Shown here piece after piece: positions 35,181 through 46,179 of a DNA stretch of 64,000 bases. The first letter of the stretch is position 1, and the number at the start of each line of letters is the position of its first letter. Source of the DNA: Alopecurus myosuroides (lineage: Eukaryota; Streptophyta; Magnoliopsida; Poales; Poaceae); NCBI GenBank assembly GCA_028641055.1, contig CM054057.1, forward strand, positions 720,932,310 to 720,996,309. Direction: 5' to 3'. A model generated the notes under the pieces. That model was not told the DNA's origin and ran no database searches. It saw only the letters and a program-made list of their open reading frames with translations. Position numbers and translations under genes: made by a program.

Positions 35181-38100
35181 CTGGGCCGAATCTCATGCAC
35201 TACCAATTCTTTTGGTAACATATCGGCCACGTCAGCTTTGCCATGCTGGAATCCAACGTGGCTTGGCCAGAGTACGAGCGACCAAAACAATTGGTCACAT
35301 ACTGCATGACCTTCCATTTTGGCTACAGAAGGTCACATTGGTTCAATTGCGACGCTCGTAACCTGACCAAGAGATTTTGGTCACAGAAAGGTCGCAAATG
35401 ATTTTCGGTGACCATTCGGTGACCAATATGGTGAGTCACAAGATAGCATATTTCTTGTAGTGAAAGATGATGGCATAATGAGACATCCTGCAGATTCGAA
35501 GGCCTGGAAAAGCCTTGATGATAGATATAGTCAGAAAGAATTCGCAAAAGATGCTCGCAGTGTTCGGCTTGGCCTTGCTTCAGATGGATTCAACCCCTTT
35601 GGGCTCATGAGTATATCACACACTACATGGCCTGTCATTCTGATCCCATATAACTTGCCACCATGGATGTGTATGAAACAAGAGAACTGGATAATGTCAA
35701 TGATTATTCCAGGACCAAAGTCAGCAGGAAATAACATTGATGTGTACTTGCAGCCTTTGATTGATGAACTGTTAGTTCTATGGGAGGATGGTGTTGAAGC
35801 ATATGATGTTGCAACTAAAGAAAATTTCACGTTGTATGCATGCGTGTTGTGGACCATCAATGACTACCCGGCTTACGCAATGCTGAGTGGTTGGAGCACA
35901 AAAGGCAAGCTAGCATGCCCTTACTACCACAAGCATACAGACTTTTTATGGCTCCAGTATGGTAGAAAGCATTGCTACATGGGACACCGACGTTTTCTAC
36001 GGAAACAACACAAATGGCGTCGAAACAAGGTTATGTTCAACAACAAGCCAGACCATAGAGACGCCCCGGTGCCACTTACAGTCATTGAAGTTCTAAAGGA
36101 GCTTGATAGCATTCAGCATTAACCATTTGGGCGGTCAAATAAGAGAAAGCGACCGGAAACTAATCCCTGGCACAATTGGCGGAAGAAAAGTGTGTTCTTC
36201 CAGCTCCCGTATTGGCAGCACTTGCTCGTGAGGCACAATTTGGATGTTATGCACATCGAGAAGAACATTTGTGACAGCATTCTGGGTACTTTGCATGAGA
36301 TGGATGGGAAAACAAAGGATGGTACGAAGGCTCGCCTTGATTTGGAGTTCTTGAAAATTAGGGAGGATCAGCACGCAAAGCCCGCCGGTAAGGATAAGTA
36401 CAAAATGAAGAAAGGCGTGTATGCTGTAAAGAAGGAAGAGAAGATAATGCTCCTCAGGTGTCTGCAGAGCATACGGATGCCCGATGGCTATGCTTCACAC
36501 ATTAAGCGATGTGTGGTCCTCGAGCAGTGAAAGTTTAGTGGACTCAAAACTCATGACTGCCATGTTATATTACAGAAACTTCTTCCTATTGCGTTAAGCA
36601 AGCTTCTACCGGAGAATGTCCTTACCCCATTGCTTCAGCTCAGTAAATTCTTTTCCGATTTATGTTCCAAGGAGTTAAGGGATGACGATTTGTTGAATTT
36701 GGACAAACAAATTGCAGAAATTCTATGTCAGCTAGAGATGATCTATCCACCAGCTTTCTTTGATATTATGATGCATCTCCCAATTCATCTAGCTCGAGAA
36801 GCATGGTTCGCAGGGCCTGTACAGTATAGATGGATGTATCCGGTTGAGAGATACCTGCGTACGTTGAAGGGATATGTACGTAACAAGTCATCCAGAAGGT
36901 TCAATTGCAGAGGGGTACATACTTGAAGAGTGCATGACGTTCTGCAGTCGATTCGTTAAAGGCTCGCCTACAAAAATAAGTCAGTCCAAACGCCATGCAG
37001 ATGGAGCTACAGATGAAGCACCAACAGGGATTAGCATAATGAGTGCAGTTGATTACTTCAAGAAAGGTTTTGCCCGTGAATCACTGTCTTTGGAAGCTCT
37101 TAATCAAATGAGGCACTACATAATAACAAACTGCGAGGAAACCGAGCCATGGATTCAGTAAGGATACTTATGTATTTGTTTCATATCATGATATGCATTA
37201 ATACTTTGGTTATGAAGTAACCATATAGCATTTCTATTTGAAGGGAACATATTGACGAGCCCAAAAAGAACAATTGTCCTAATCCTAAAAAGAAAAACAA
37301 GGAAGATTTTGTTGGCTGGTTCGAAAGACGGGTAAGTTACTTTAGCATTTTCATAAATGTTTCTCGTAATAAAAAAACAATGGTGTATAGTACACTCACA
37401 CATATTCTATTCCATGAAACAGATCACACAACTCCATAAAGATGGGAAGGTCAACAGTCTGTTGTATACACTAGCTAAAGGGCCTGATCAAATCGCTCGT
37501 GTGTTCAATCGTACAGTACTGAATGGATATTATTTTCGTAATACCGAAATAGAGCTTGACTTGAGTACCCAAAATAGTGGCGTCGTAGTCAATGCGCTAG
37601 AAAGCACCGGCAGTGCTGATTATTATGGGGTGATAAAGAAAATCATATTTCTTGACTTTCCTCCTGATAAGGAGGTTGTTCTATTGCAGTGCGACTGGTT
37701 CGACGTGCCTCCTGCCAATAGAAATCATAGTAAGGGGTATAAGAGGGACAAGTATGTAATTATTGACCTCGACACTAGTGTACACCGATTCACGGAAGAC
37801 CCTTACATTCTAGGCATCCAAGCTGCACAGGTTTTCTATGTGAGAGATGTGAAGACCCCTAATTGGGCAAGTGCTATAAAAATGAATCCACGCAATTTGT
37901 TTGCTCCTTCGGTTTTAAATGGTGCAGACCTTGATGATCTTGCAGAAGGAGATGAACGTGGTGATGCAGATGTACAGGATGTCGTCGATGCAGGAATTAC
38001 AGTTCCAGAATTTACTGTACCTGACGAGATGACTAGTTGGTGCAGAAATGATGATGAAGGAACCAGCGTTGATGTTTCAGTCATAAATAATTTAAGACCT

Positions 38101-38225
38101 GCTGAGTTTGACGAAGACCAAGTCGAATATGATGCTGATACTGATGATGAGGCTTACATAAATGATGGTCATGTTGCTCCTTTGGTACAAGATGAATTGG
38201 ATGATGACCATGGATTCTTTGTGTA

Positions 38226-38640
38226 GGCTGTCTCTGCACTGTTTGGCTTAAATGTTTTGCCATGAACATGCATGGATGAAAGATCGTGTAATAACATAAT
38301 TTTTGTTTAAATATTCCAAAGTTTCAGTGTCTAGAAATTTTGAATTTCCATGATAAATGTACTAGTGAAATTGCGTCTTCTATGAGTTCTTGATTGATTA
38401 TTAAGTACTGTCACTTGTTGCAACATTAGTAAAATGCTAAGTGCTGCAGAAATTCAGTTGCAAACAATATTAAAAATAAATTGTGCTCACCAAACTAAGA
38501 TACTGGACCAAAAATGAATTGTAGTCCTAAGAAAATTGCAACAGTGATCAAGGGCACGGCCCATGAGGCCCGTTAAGATAGTCTATGAATGGTCGTTGCA
38601 AAATAACTTGTTCATTTTCACAACAGTACGGTCATTGTTG
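38226..38640. other. 3' flank of the transposase gene
   Basis: AT-rich non-coding sequence between the transposase stop and the subterminal repeat zone of the outer CACTA. Likely 3' UTR; no other feature seen. Confidence 0.4.
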
Positions 38641-39133
38641 CTTTACGTTTAACCTATTACCATACGACCCAAATTGTCGCAGTAAACAATAGGTATTGCC
38701 GCAGGATAAATTTGAGGCGAAAAACATATGGTATTGCCACACGAAAAATTCGGTTGCAATAGTTAGCTATTTTTTTGCAACAATATTTGTAACTACCACA
38801 ACACAAATACAAATGTTGCAATATATGACTGAATATCACCACGAATGCTTATTTCGTTGGAATACCATGTCTCTAAGGCAACAAAAGGAGTGCCTCGCGC
38901 AACGAAAATACTCTGTCGCAAAAACGCGCTTGTATTCCAACAACAGTACAAATCGTGGCAATAGGAGTCCTCTACCGCAACAAAACGATAATTTATCGCG
39001 ACCAAAAAGAGTCGTGGAAATATGACTGCCCTATCACCACAACCTGAAAGTTCGTCGTAATTTGTGATTATATCGCAACGAAAAAAAACCGTAGCTACAG
39101 ATTTCGTTGCAAGAGACCGGTTTTCTTGTAGTG
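38640..39133. repeat. CACTA right subterminal repeats and terminal inverted repeat
   Basis: Dense short motifs around gcaacgaaa, gtcgcaa and ccacaac in both orientations, then ttttcttgtagtg. In En/Spm such motifs are bound by the accessory transposon protein. They differ from the ggtcac motifs of the inner CACTA, so the two elements belong to different subfamilies. Confidence 0.75.
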
Positions 39134-39938
39134 AGTATTCATAGACATCCACTCTCTACGCACTAACTCATAGAAACCCTCCTGGCGCATCCATGAGAGT
39201 TCAAACGAGAAGTGACTCTTATTACCAGCGTGCGCTTGAATCCCAGAATCCAAAAGCAGAGGTGTATGATCAGACCCCGTTCGAGTCAAAGCATGCACCG
39301 AAACCACAGGATATTTCTGTTCCCACTCGATACTATTTAGAAAACGATCTAGTTTCTCATAAGTCGGATGATCCCCCAACTAGCCCACGTAAATTGTCTA
39401 CCGGATAATTTATTTTCTTTCAAATCTAAACTGTCAATGATGGCATTAAAAATGAACGGCCACCTAGCATTAAAATTATCATTACTCTTCTCTTCCTAAC
39501 GCCTGATAATATTGAAATCCCCCCAACCAATATCGGGAGAGTTTCGTTATCACAAATACAGACCAACTCTGCAAGGAAATCGGGTTTCTTTGACTCTTGT
39601 GCAGCCCCGTAAACTACAACAAAAGCCCATAGAAAACCATCCGCTTTGGTCTTAACATGAAACTTGAGGCAAAATTCTCCAGACACAATGGTTTGTGCTG
39701 AGAGATTAGTGTTGCTAAAACCAACAAGCATACCACCAGAACGCCCCTTCGGGGGAAGACAAAACCACGTGAAGTCCCTACCCGCAGCCAAAAATTGTAA
39801 AATGTGAGTGGCGAAAGAAGATCTACTCGTTTCAAGTAACGCAATGAAATCGAGATTATGGTCTCTAACAAACTCATTAACAGCCAAGTGTTTCGCATGA
39901 TCACCAAAACCATTATTGTTCCAAATTAAACCTCTCAT
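39134..39938 (-). pseudogene. LINE ORF2 endonuclease domain, truncated
   Basis: Begins MRGLIWNNNGFGDHAKH and continues LDFIALLET (the Glu of the AP-endonuclease fold), GRSGGMLVGF and FVVVYGAA. After a frame change near 39500 it picks up at YEKLDRFLNS.EW and SDHTPLLLD (the SDH catalytic triad region). This domain nicks target DNA for target-primed reverse transcription. At least one frameshift, and the protein is cut before the reverse transcriptase by the CACTA end. Confidence 0.8.
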
Positions 39939-39939
39939 T

Positions 39940-42673
39940 TTACTTTTTAAATAGTTTAAGTCTAGCACTTCTCCTGGGCTTAGAAAGGCTACGAACACCC
40001 TTGTTGCGGTTACGTTTAACCGTCTTGGAAAGTGGTAAATGATCCGAATGATCATCACCAAGATCGAGATCATCCTCTTGTAAATCCTCACTAAAGTTAG
40101 TGGCCTTCGTAATAACCAAACTAGAGTTTGAATTAAAGATATCATCGTTCAAAGAACCTTGTAAATTGTTCTTTAGGAAAGTGATCGATCTAGCACGTTC
40201 TTGATCCAACATCCCCGAAATAGATGTAAAAGGCTGCTCCTTATTTTTACCTAATGAAACACCTAGCTTATCGGCTCTAGCTTTGATTTCAGAACTGGAA
40301 AAAGAAAGCAATGAATAACCAACGAAAGTATTGTTACCTTTAGTAAAAGCCGAGTCTTTACGTTGTGCGAGCGCCATAGCTCGCAGCTCCTGGGGTAAGT
40401 CCGCGTCCGTCATGGCGCGAAGTCGAGCACTCGAGTGTATCTCCATATCCTCCGCAGACATACCCGCATAGGCCATCACCTCCGCCAAAGATGGACGCGA
40501 TGGTGATGCAAGCACTGCTGCCAGCCCCAACCCGTCTGGTTGAGGCGAGCAGTGCTCCACCACCGTCGAAGTCGCTCCCTCCACACCATCACCCAACCCT
40601 CCTGGTTGAGTGATGCATGGATCGGACACGTGGAAAGCCTCGTCTAGGCAGCGTGGCGCCATACCTGCATGTCCAAACGGGCTCGGTGTCGTGGTAGAAG
40701 GGGTGGTAGGCTGCGGGTATCCGCCTGATTCCGCAGCCACACCACCTGGACGACCCCCTGATAGTGGAGCCGCAGCGACGGCCATGCCGCCAACATCCTC
40801 CTCCAAGTCCCCAAGCCGCTCCCCCAACTCAGCCGCATGAGCATCAGCTCCCTCTCCCATAGGACGCACCGCCACGACATGGTCGTCATCTACAACCTCG
40901 TCCAACCGAACGGACCCCTGCTGCTCATGATGTAATGCAAGCAACTGCAACCTAGCCTCCTTCACGGACTTCGCAACCAGCGGCGAAAGGACAACTCCGG
41001 GAGAGAACGTTTTCTTCACCCCAGTCTCCTCTGTCTGCTTACCAGCCCTGTTAGACATCTCACCATCCCCTCCCCTCTTCTCCACCATATTTTCCATATC
41101 ATGTGCCGCATTATCATTACCTTTTTGCTTAGAACTATCCTTGTCTTTCCCCTCATCATCAGGAGCATCATCCTTTGGATCCACCGCCATATCATCCTCC
41201 TCATCGGAGTTAGGATTTTCAACAAAGAATTTCAGCTCATAAAAACCATCACGAATAAAGACCGGCCATCCATCAGGAACAAGAGTGTAATCCATACACC
41301 CACTAAAACTCTCAAAACCCCATGCTTCTGAGTATACTTCATATCCACCTTCAGAGTTTTCCCAAATAAAGAACCGAGGCTCCACAGAAGAAGAAAATCA
41401 CCTCGATGTTTCGGCGGTATATCAGAAACCCTGATCCAAATCTCAGGAAGTGTCCAAAGTGGCTTCATCTCTGTCACCCATGTCTCCACAGTAATCACCG
41501 CACTTCTGTTTGGAACATGACATGCTCCGAACACAATCATAGGGTCCAACTCGGCCCTAGACGGAAAAGAAAAGTTGAATATATTGTCACCCACTTGCAC
41601 TGCTTCCCACTTAAATTGCTCCAAGGGCACCAACCTCTATAACTGCGAAATAACCTCCTCCATGGAGAGCGATCCCCTCGTGACCGTGAGTTTTCTCAGT
41701 CTAGCAGAATCGATCTTCGGCCTATACGATGCCGTAGGAACTGCCTCATAAAACATCAGTCCTTCATTGATGAACCCGTGTGTGATGACTTGTTGTTTTG
41801 CCGCTGTTAGCAAGTGGCATTCCTCGGGGTCATGCCCGGTACCCTCGCAATAGTCGCAAACCACCTCCGGCCAAACGGCACTCATATGCCCCTGGACGCC
41901 GCACTGAAAACATTTTGCCTTGTCAACTTTCTTCGCTTTCTTAGCAATCGACTCCGCCTCACTGTCCACCGATCCAGCCTCCAAAGCATTATCATGAACC
42001 ACCGGCTGCGGATGTTGAACCGCGGTAGCCGCACGCTGCATAACAGCCCGGTGATCAAGGCCCGTAACCGGCAGCAGCACCGCCACGGGAGCCACAGCAG
42101 TAACCTGCGGCACAGTAGTCTGCGGCACCGCAGCGCTGCCACGAGGAGCCACCGTTACCGCGGACTCCGGCGTCGTAACGCCCGCACCCCGCTGCATTGT
42201 GGCCACCCCTTGGCGCATAGAGCCTATGTCACTCGACGAACCACCGCCGCTACGGTGTCCTCATGAATGCCATTGCTCGAGTGAGATGCCACTCTCGGCA
42301 ACACCGGGTTGCGACCTCTTCCTCTACCTCGATAGGTAGAGTTCGAGCGCCCCCTGAAGAATCCCCTGTTCATCGCATTGTTGACGTACTGGTGCCGATA
42401 TCGATCACCACCCCCTCCGCCATTGGCCTACTAACCAGGTTGGAAGCCGGTTCCCGCGTTGAAACCGCCGAATCCCGCGCCATTACCGGGTCCGAAGACC
42501 CATTGCCGCTGCTGGTTGCTCTGGCCGGCGACACCACTAGGGCCGCCGTGGTGATAATTGTTGCCGAAGCCACCACGCGCCGGCGCCCCTCCACGATTCG
42601 GCGGTCCGCCTCCGCCACGGGCGGCGCCGCGGCCATCACCGTAATAGCCCCTTCCGCCGCCCTGATTCTCCAT
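39940..42673 (-). pseudogene. LINE ORF1 (Gly-rich, zinc-knuckle, DUF4283-like), decayed
   Basis: Starts MENQGGGRGYYGDGRG, a Gly/Arg-rich head, then an Ala/Val/Pro-rich linker. It then has a zinc-knuckle pair (CFQCGVQGHMSAVW, CDYCEGTGHDPEEC) and a DUF4283-type region (WVTEMKPLWTLPEIWIRVSDIP, GSLFGKTLKVDM), with a long acidic C-terminal part (NSDEEDDMAVDPKDD). ORF1 products coat the element RNA. Lesions: a stop near 42431, frame change before 42218, TAG at about 41637 and a frameshift near 41300-41380. Usual domain order in plant L1 ORF1 is DUF4283 then zinc knuckle; here the knuckle comes first by position, worth noting. Confidence 0.7.
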
Positions 42674-43400
42674 GGAACGTACGACCGATGCCGCACCTCG
42701 ATCTGTATGCCCTAGTCGGTATCGGGAACGATACGACCATAAGATTCTATGTTTGAGGCCCGTGTGGCCATGTATCTTGTTTGGTATCGCACGAGAAAAG
42801 CCCAAAATCAGTCTGTTTGCATGGCCCGTATGACCAGCCGAAAGAATTGGATCAAATTTTGAATTTTTGGATCGAGCACGTACGGTGGTCTGCTCCATCT
42901 CCGGCGACGATTCGCCGTCGATGAGCCCCCGCAACAGCCGTCCCTTCCGCCCAACCGTGAACCAAGGCTCGTCACTATGATCCAACCGGAAAGTGGAAGG
43001 GGACATGGCCGGGATCTTCAAACGAAGTCTCTGATCCGGTGACCGAAACCCCGACGACGATCCTTGGGCTCGATACCGCCATCCATCCGATCCAGAGCTC
43101 GCATCCGACGAAGACGACATGGCCAGCGCGATCGCTGCCAGTCTCTTTAGCCTCCTTTTCTCATCCCTCTTACCTCTCTTACCTGTACCCCTTTCATCGA
43201 GATCCCTCGAAGACGCCGAGACGGGCATCGAGCAGAAGTACGGCGACGTGGACGAGGTAGCCGCGCCGACATCCTCATCCTCGCTCTCCTCGGTGAGCGC
43301 CCAAAACCTTCCGCCGTTGAGTGGCGCCACGAAGGTCTCCCGGCCCCCATCGCCTGGCCCTCCGCCAGCTCGTAGTGAACTGCAATGAAAATGAACCGCA

Positions 43401-43825
43401 TTCAATTTTAAACCAGCGTGTCTGTTTTTTTTAAAGGATAAATCGTAGATAGACATATGGGTTTCATAGACGTAGTGTGTTTGCTTCATGACAAGTACCT
43501 ATGTCTATCACACAATAAGTAATACAGAGGGATTTTTTAAAGTTCCCAATCATAGAATAGCTAGACTCCAATCCCGAGAAGATGTAATGGCTCTTTTCCG
43601 GGTAAGTATTCCAATTGCGGCAATATCAAAACTGGTGGGCAATAAAGATGGTTTGACTTGGGCAAGCTCTCCAGGTTTTACTTAGATTTCTATGATGGAT
43701 GCTTTGATTGAACGGGGTTTAGTGTGATGCACGTAGCTTGCAACGGGCCCATCGGAGAACAGGGATGAGCCTCGTGTGCTTCACGGGAGCCATACAAATA
43801 GAGGACACAGCCATAAATCCTATCA
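43401..43825. other. Short interval between LINE and P450, no gene recognised
   Basis: A 65-codon plus-strand frame (43488-43685, with VSIPIAAISKLVGNKDG) looks protein-like but I cannot assign it; it has no clear splice partners. The rest is probable promoter of the P450 remnant. Confidence 0.3.
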
Positions 43826-43840
43826 GTATATAATATATTA
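43826..43840 (+). promoter_or_regulatory. TATA box region of the P450 remnant
   Basis: cagtatataatatattatag, about 60 bp before the first ATG of the P450 N-terminus. Good TATA consensus and position. Confidence 0.55.
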
Positions 43841-43885
43841 TAGTCTTCGCAAGGAGGCAAAAGCCGGGGCAGCAGCACACCCGGC

Positions 43886-45002
43886 ATGGTCATGGACACG
43901 TGGCAAATATTCCTCGGCGCCATCCCACTGATCGTCCTCCTCTGGCTCTGTAACAGCAGGAGAGGTGGCGCTGCGTCCCGCCTGGGCCGTGGTGGAGACA
44001 TTCCAATATGCAATGTGCTGCCTCCTCGTGCTCATGTGCTTCGGTGAGCGCCTCGACGAGGCCGCTGTGCGCGCTATCGCGGCCGCACAGCGCGATCAGC
44101 TGCTTTACAGCACCACCAAGTTGGTCGTCTTCGGCTTCTTCCCGTCGCTCACTAAGCACCTCTTCCGGGACCGCGTGCGGACCGCCCACGCCATGCGCCA
44201 GCGACAGAAGGACCTGTTCCTGCCACTGATTAACGCGCGCAGGGAGTACAAGAACCGCGGCAGCAAGCTCCGGACAGATACGACGTTCGAGCACTCGTAC
44301 GTGGACACCCTGCTCAACATCAAGCTCCACGAGGAGGGAAACCGCCCTCTAACCGACGCCGAGATGGTCAACCTCTGCTCCGAGTTCCTCACCGCCGGCG
44401 CGGACACCACGTCCACTGGGCTGCAGTGGATCATGGCCGAGCTTGTCAAGAATCCGACCATCCAGGAGAAGCTCTACAAGGAGATCAGGGCCACGACGGG
44501 AGACGACAAAGAAGAGGTCTCTGAGGAGGACGTCTACAAGATGCCTTACCTCAAAGCTGTCGTCCTCGAGGGACTGCGCAAGCACCCGCCAGGGCACTTC
44601 GTGCCGCCCCACAAGTCAGCTGCGGACACGGAGATCGGTGGGTACCTAATCCCTAAGGGCACCACAGTTAACTTTATGATCGCCGAGATGGGCCGGGATG
44701 AGCAGGAGTGGGAGAAGCCGCTAGAGTTCTTGCCGGAGCGGTTCTTGCCAGGCGGCGCGGGCGAAGGGGTGGACGTTACCGGCAACCGTGAGATCAAGAT
44801 GATGCCGTTCGGGGTTGGCAGGAGAATCTGCGCCGGACTCGGCATCGCCATGCTACACCTTGAGTACTTCATTGCCAACATGGTGAGGGAGTTCGAATGG
44901 CAGGAGGTTAGAGGCAACGAGGTGGACTTCGCCGAAAAGCCGGAGTTCACGGTAGTCATGAAAAATCCGTTGCACGCCCGCCTGGTGCCCCGAAGGACCT
45001 AA
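43886..45002 (+). pseudogene. Cytochrome P450, CYP89-like, with internal deletion
   Basis: Heme-thiolate monooxygenase, normally about 500 residues and ER-anchored. The anchor is present (MVMDTWQIFLGAIPLIVLLW from 43886), ending at a Gly/Arg-rich hinge near 43985. The reading frame then changes and the sequence resumes at VVETFQYAMCCLLVLMCFGERLDE, so roughly 180-200 residues (proline hinge, helices A-C, substrate site 1) are missing. The rest is intact and open to RLVPRRT-stop at 45002: I-helix AGADTTS, K-helix EGLRKHPP (ExxR), PERF, and heme loop PFGVGRRICAG with the axial Cys. The MCFGERLDEAAVRAI and MKNPLHARLVPRR signatures suggest CYP89, by memory of the family. No intron is visible, also as in CYP89. 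Anchor and body are out of frame, so no full enzyme is made. Confidence 0.85.
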
Positions 45003-45115
45003 AACAAAATCCGAAAACCTATCGGACAACGGTTTGGCCATTCGTACATTGACATATGTACACTCACTACTAGCTACGTGATAATAAATAAATTATATAT
45101 GATTGTTGCATTCAG

Positions 45116-45184
45116 GTTAAGACTGAGCGTTATGAGATAAATCATTATGGTCATGTCACAAAGAAGAGGAAAAAGAAGGCTTAG
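45116..45184 (+). other. Isolated exon-like fragment with Lys/Arg-rich C-terminus
   Basis: Acceptor attgttgcattcag followed by an open 23-codon stretch in phase 0 reading VKTERYEINHYGHVTKKRKK then KA and TAG. The sharp acceptor and basic nuclear-type tail look like the last exon of a host gene. No upstream exon was found. I do not recognise the parent gene. Confidence 0.35.
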
Positions 45185-45315
45185 TGAGCGAGTATGTGAT
45201 CAAAATGTTTGGTTATAGTAGAAGGGTTTAGACTCTGGTTTCCAATCCTAGTTAAACCGAGTAATGATTTGATGTTGGCCTCACTCCCATCGTGTTACAA
45301 CTGTTTTATCATGAA

Positions 45316-45345
45316 CTAGCAAATAAGCCCGTGCATTGCACCGGA
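45316..45345 (-). mobile_element. Helitron-type 3' terminus
   Basis: On the minus strand: CCGGTGCAATGCACGGG, an imperfect hairpin, a short spacer TTATTTG, then CTAG followed by T. This matches the common grass Helitron 3' end. The body would extend rightward. No matching TC... start was found before the copia LTR, so the other end is missing or lies inside later insertions. Confidence 0.5.
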
Positions 45346-46170
45346 TTGATTTTTTACTTGATACTTGAAATGCCGTCAAGAAATCCTTTTCAGATTTATA
45401 GTGTACCACCAAAATTCAAGTAGAACGAGATGAAACTACATAAGAGTTTTAATTTTATTCTATTGTGCATAGCATTTCCCCTATACTGTTAGTCAATTAC
45501 AGTAATTTCAAATCATTTTTGTGAACCACCCTGTCTTGTGTATGATATTATACTGATGAGGTGGTAGTAAGGCCATTTGATAGTATATGCTAATGAACCG
45601 AGTGTCGCTCGGCAGACGTTCGAGGAGGACCTGCTTCGGGCACATGGCCACGCACACGGTGCTGAGAGTGCACGAGGCGGTCAGGATTAACAGCAGGTGC
45701 GAGGGTCTTCATAGTGGAGATATCACATGTCAGTGCTACATTAAAAAAAAAATCACTTTACACTTCTAAATATGGTTTTCATGAAGTAGTTTATATCACA
45801 ACTTCGTTTCAATCTTCAACCTAATATATTTTTGTTGTCTCTCGTGATGCATGATGCAGAGACAACAAAAAAAATAGCTTGATTCCCTTCCCGGGCTGAC
45901 AGAAAAGCAAACAAAATGGATTCGATTCTTTTCTAACTGACAATTACTGGAATACTCTCCGATCAGCATTGAACCTTTGCATGCTCCTTGCCCGGCCCCC
46001 AGTGCGTTGCTCTGTCCATATTTTGATGTACTTCTCTGCCGCCCATGAATGACCGTGAAAAAAAGCATGGCTTCTGGCATTGGGTCAGTGAGGGCATACC
46101 CAGCGGCGTGTAGCGTCAGGACGGAGTCGGCGACTCGCGTCTCCTCGGCTTGAGCGGGATAACAATTAAG
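45346..46170. other. Non-coding interval, possible Helitron remnant
   Basis: AT-rich with a GC-rich island at 45595-45720 and another at 46080-46150. Neither gives a frame I recognise. Confidence 0.3.
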
Positions 46171-46179
46171 TATAACAAT

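Larger units (their letters stand above)
39134..43400 (-). mobile_element. LINE (L1-type) retrotransposon, 3' half missing
   Basis: Reads leftward: a coding-like leader (about 43400-42674), ORF1 (from 42673) and the endonuclease start of ORF2 (from 39938). At 39134 it stops dead against the end of the outer CACTA, partway through the endonuclease/RT linker. Reverse transcriptase, RNase H and the poly(A) tail are absent from the window. LINE insertions normally lose their 5' end, so loss of the 3' end points to later breakage. Exact right boundary uncertain. Confidence 0.8.

Noticed and set aside
40610..42715. Plus-strand frames opposite the LINE ORF1
   Set aside because: Shadows of the minus-strand ORF1; the zinc-knuckle and DUF4283-type motifs are on the minus strand.
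43488..43685. 65-codon frame with VSIPIAAISKLVGN as a gene
   Set aside because: Protein-like in feel, but no family recognised and no partner exons. Left as unassigned.
44105..44959. Minus-strand frames opposite the P450
   Set aside because: Shadows of the P450 coding strand, which carries all the P450 motifs.
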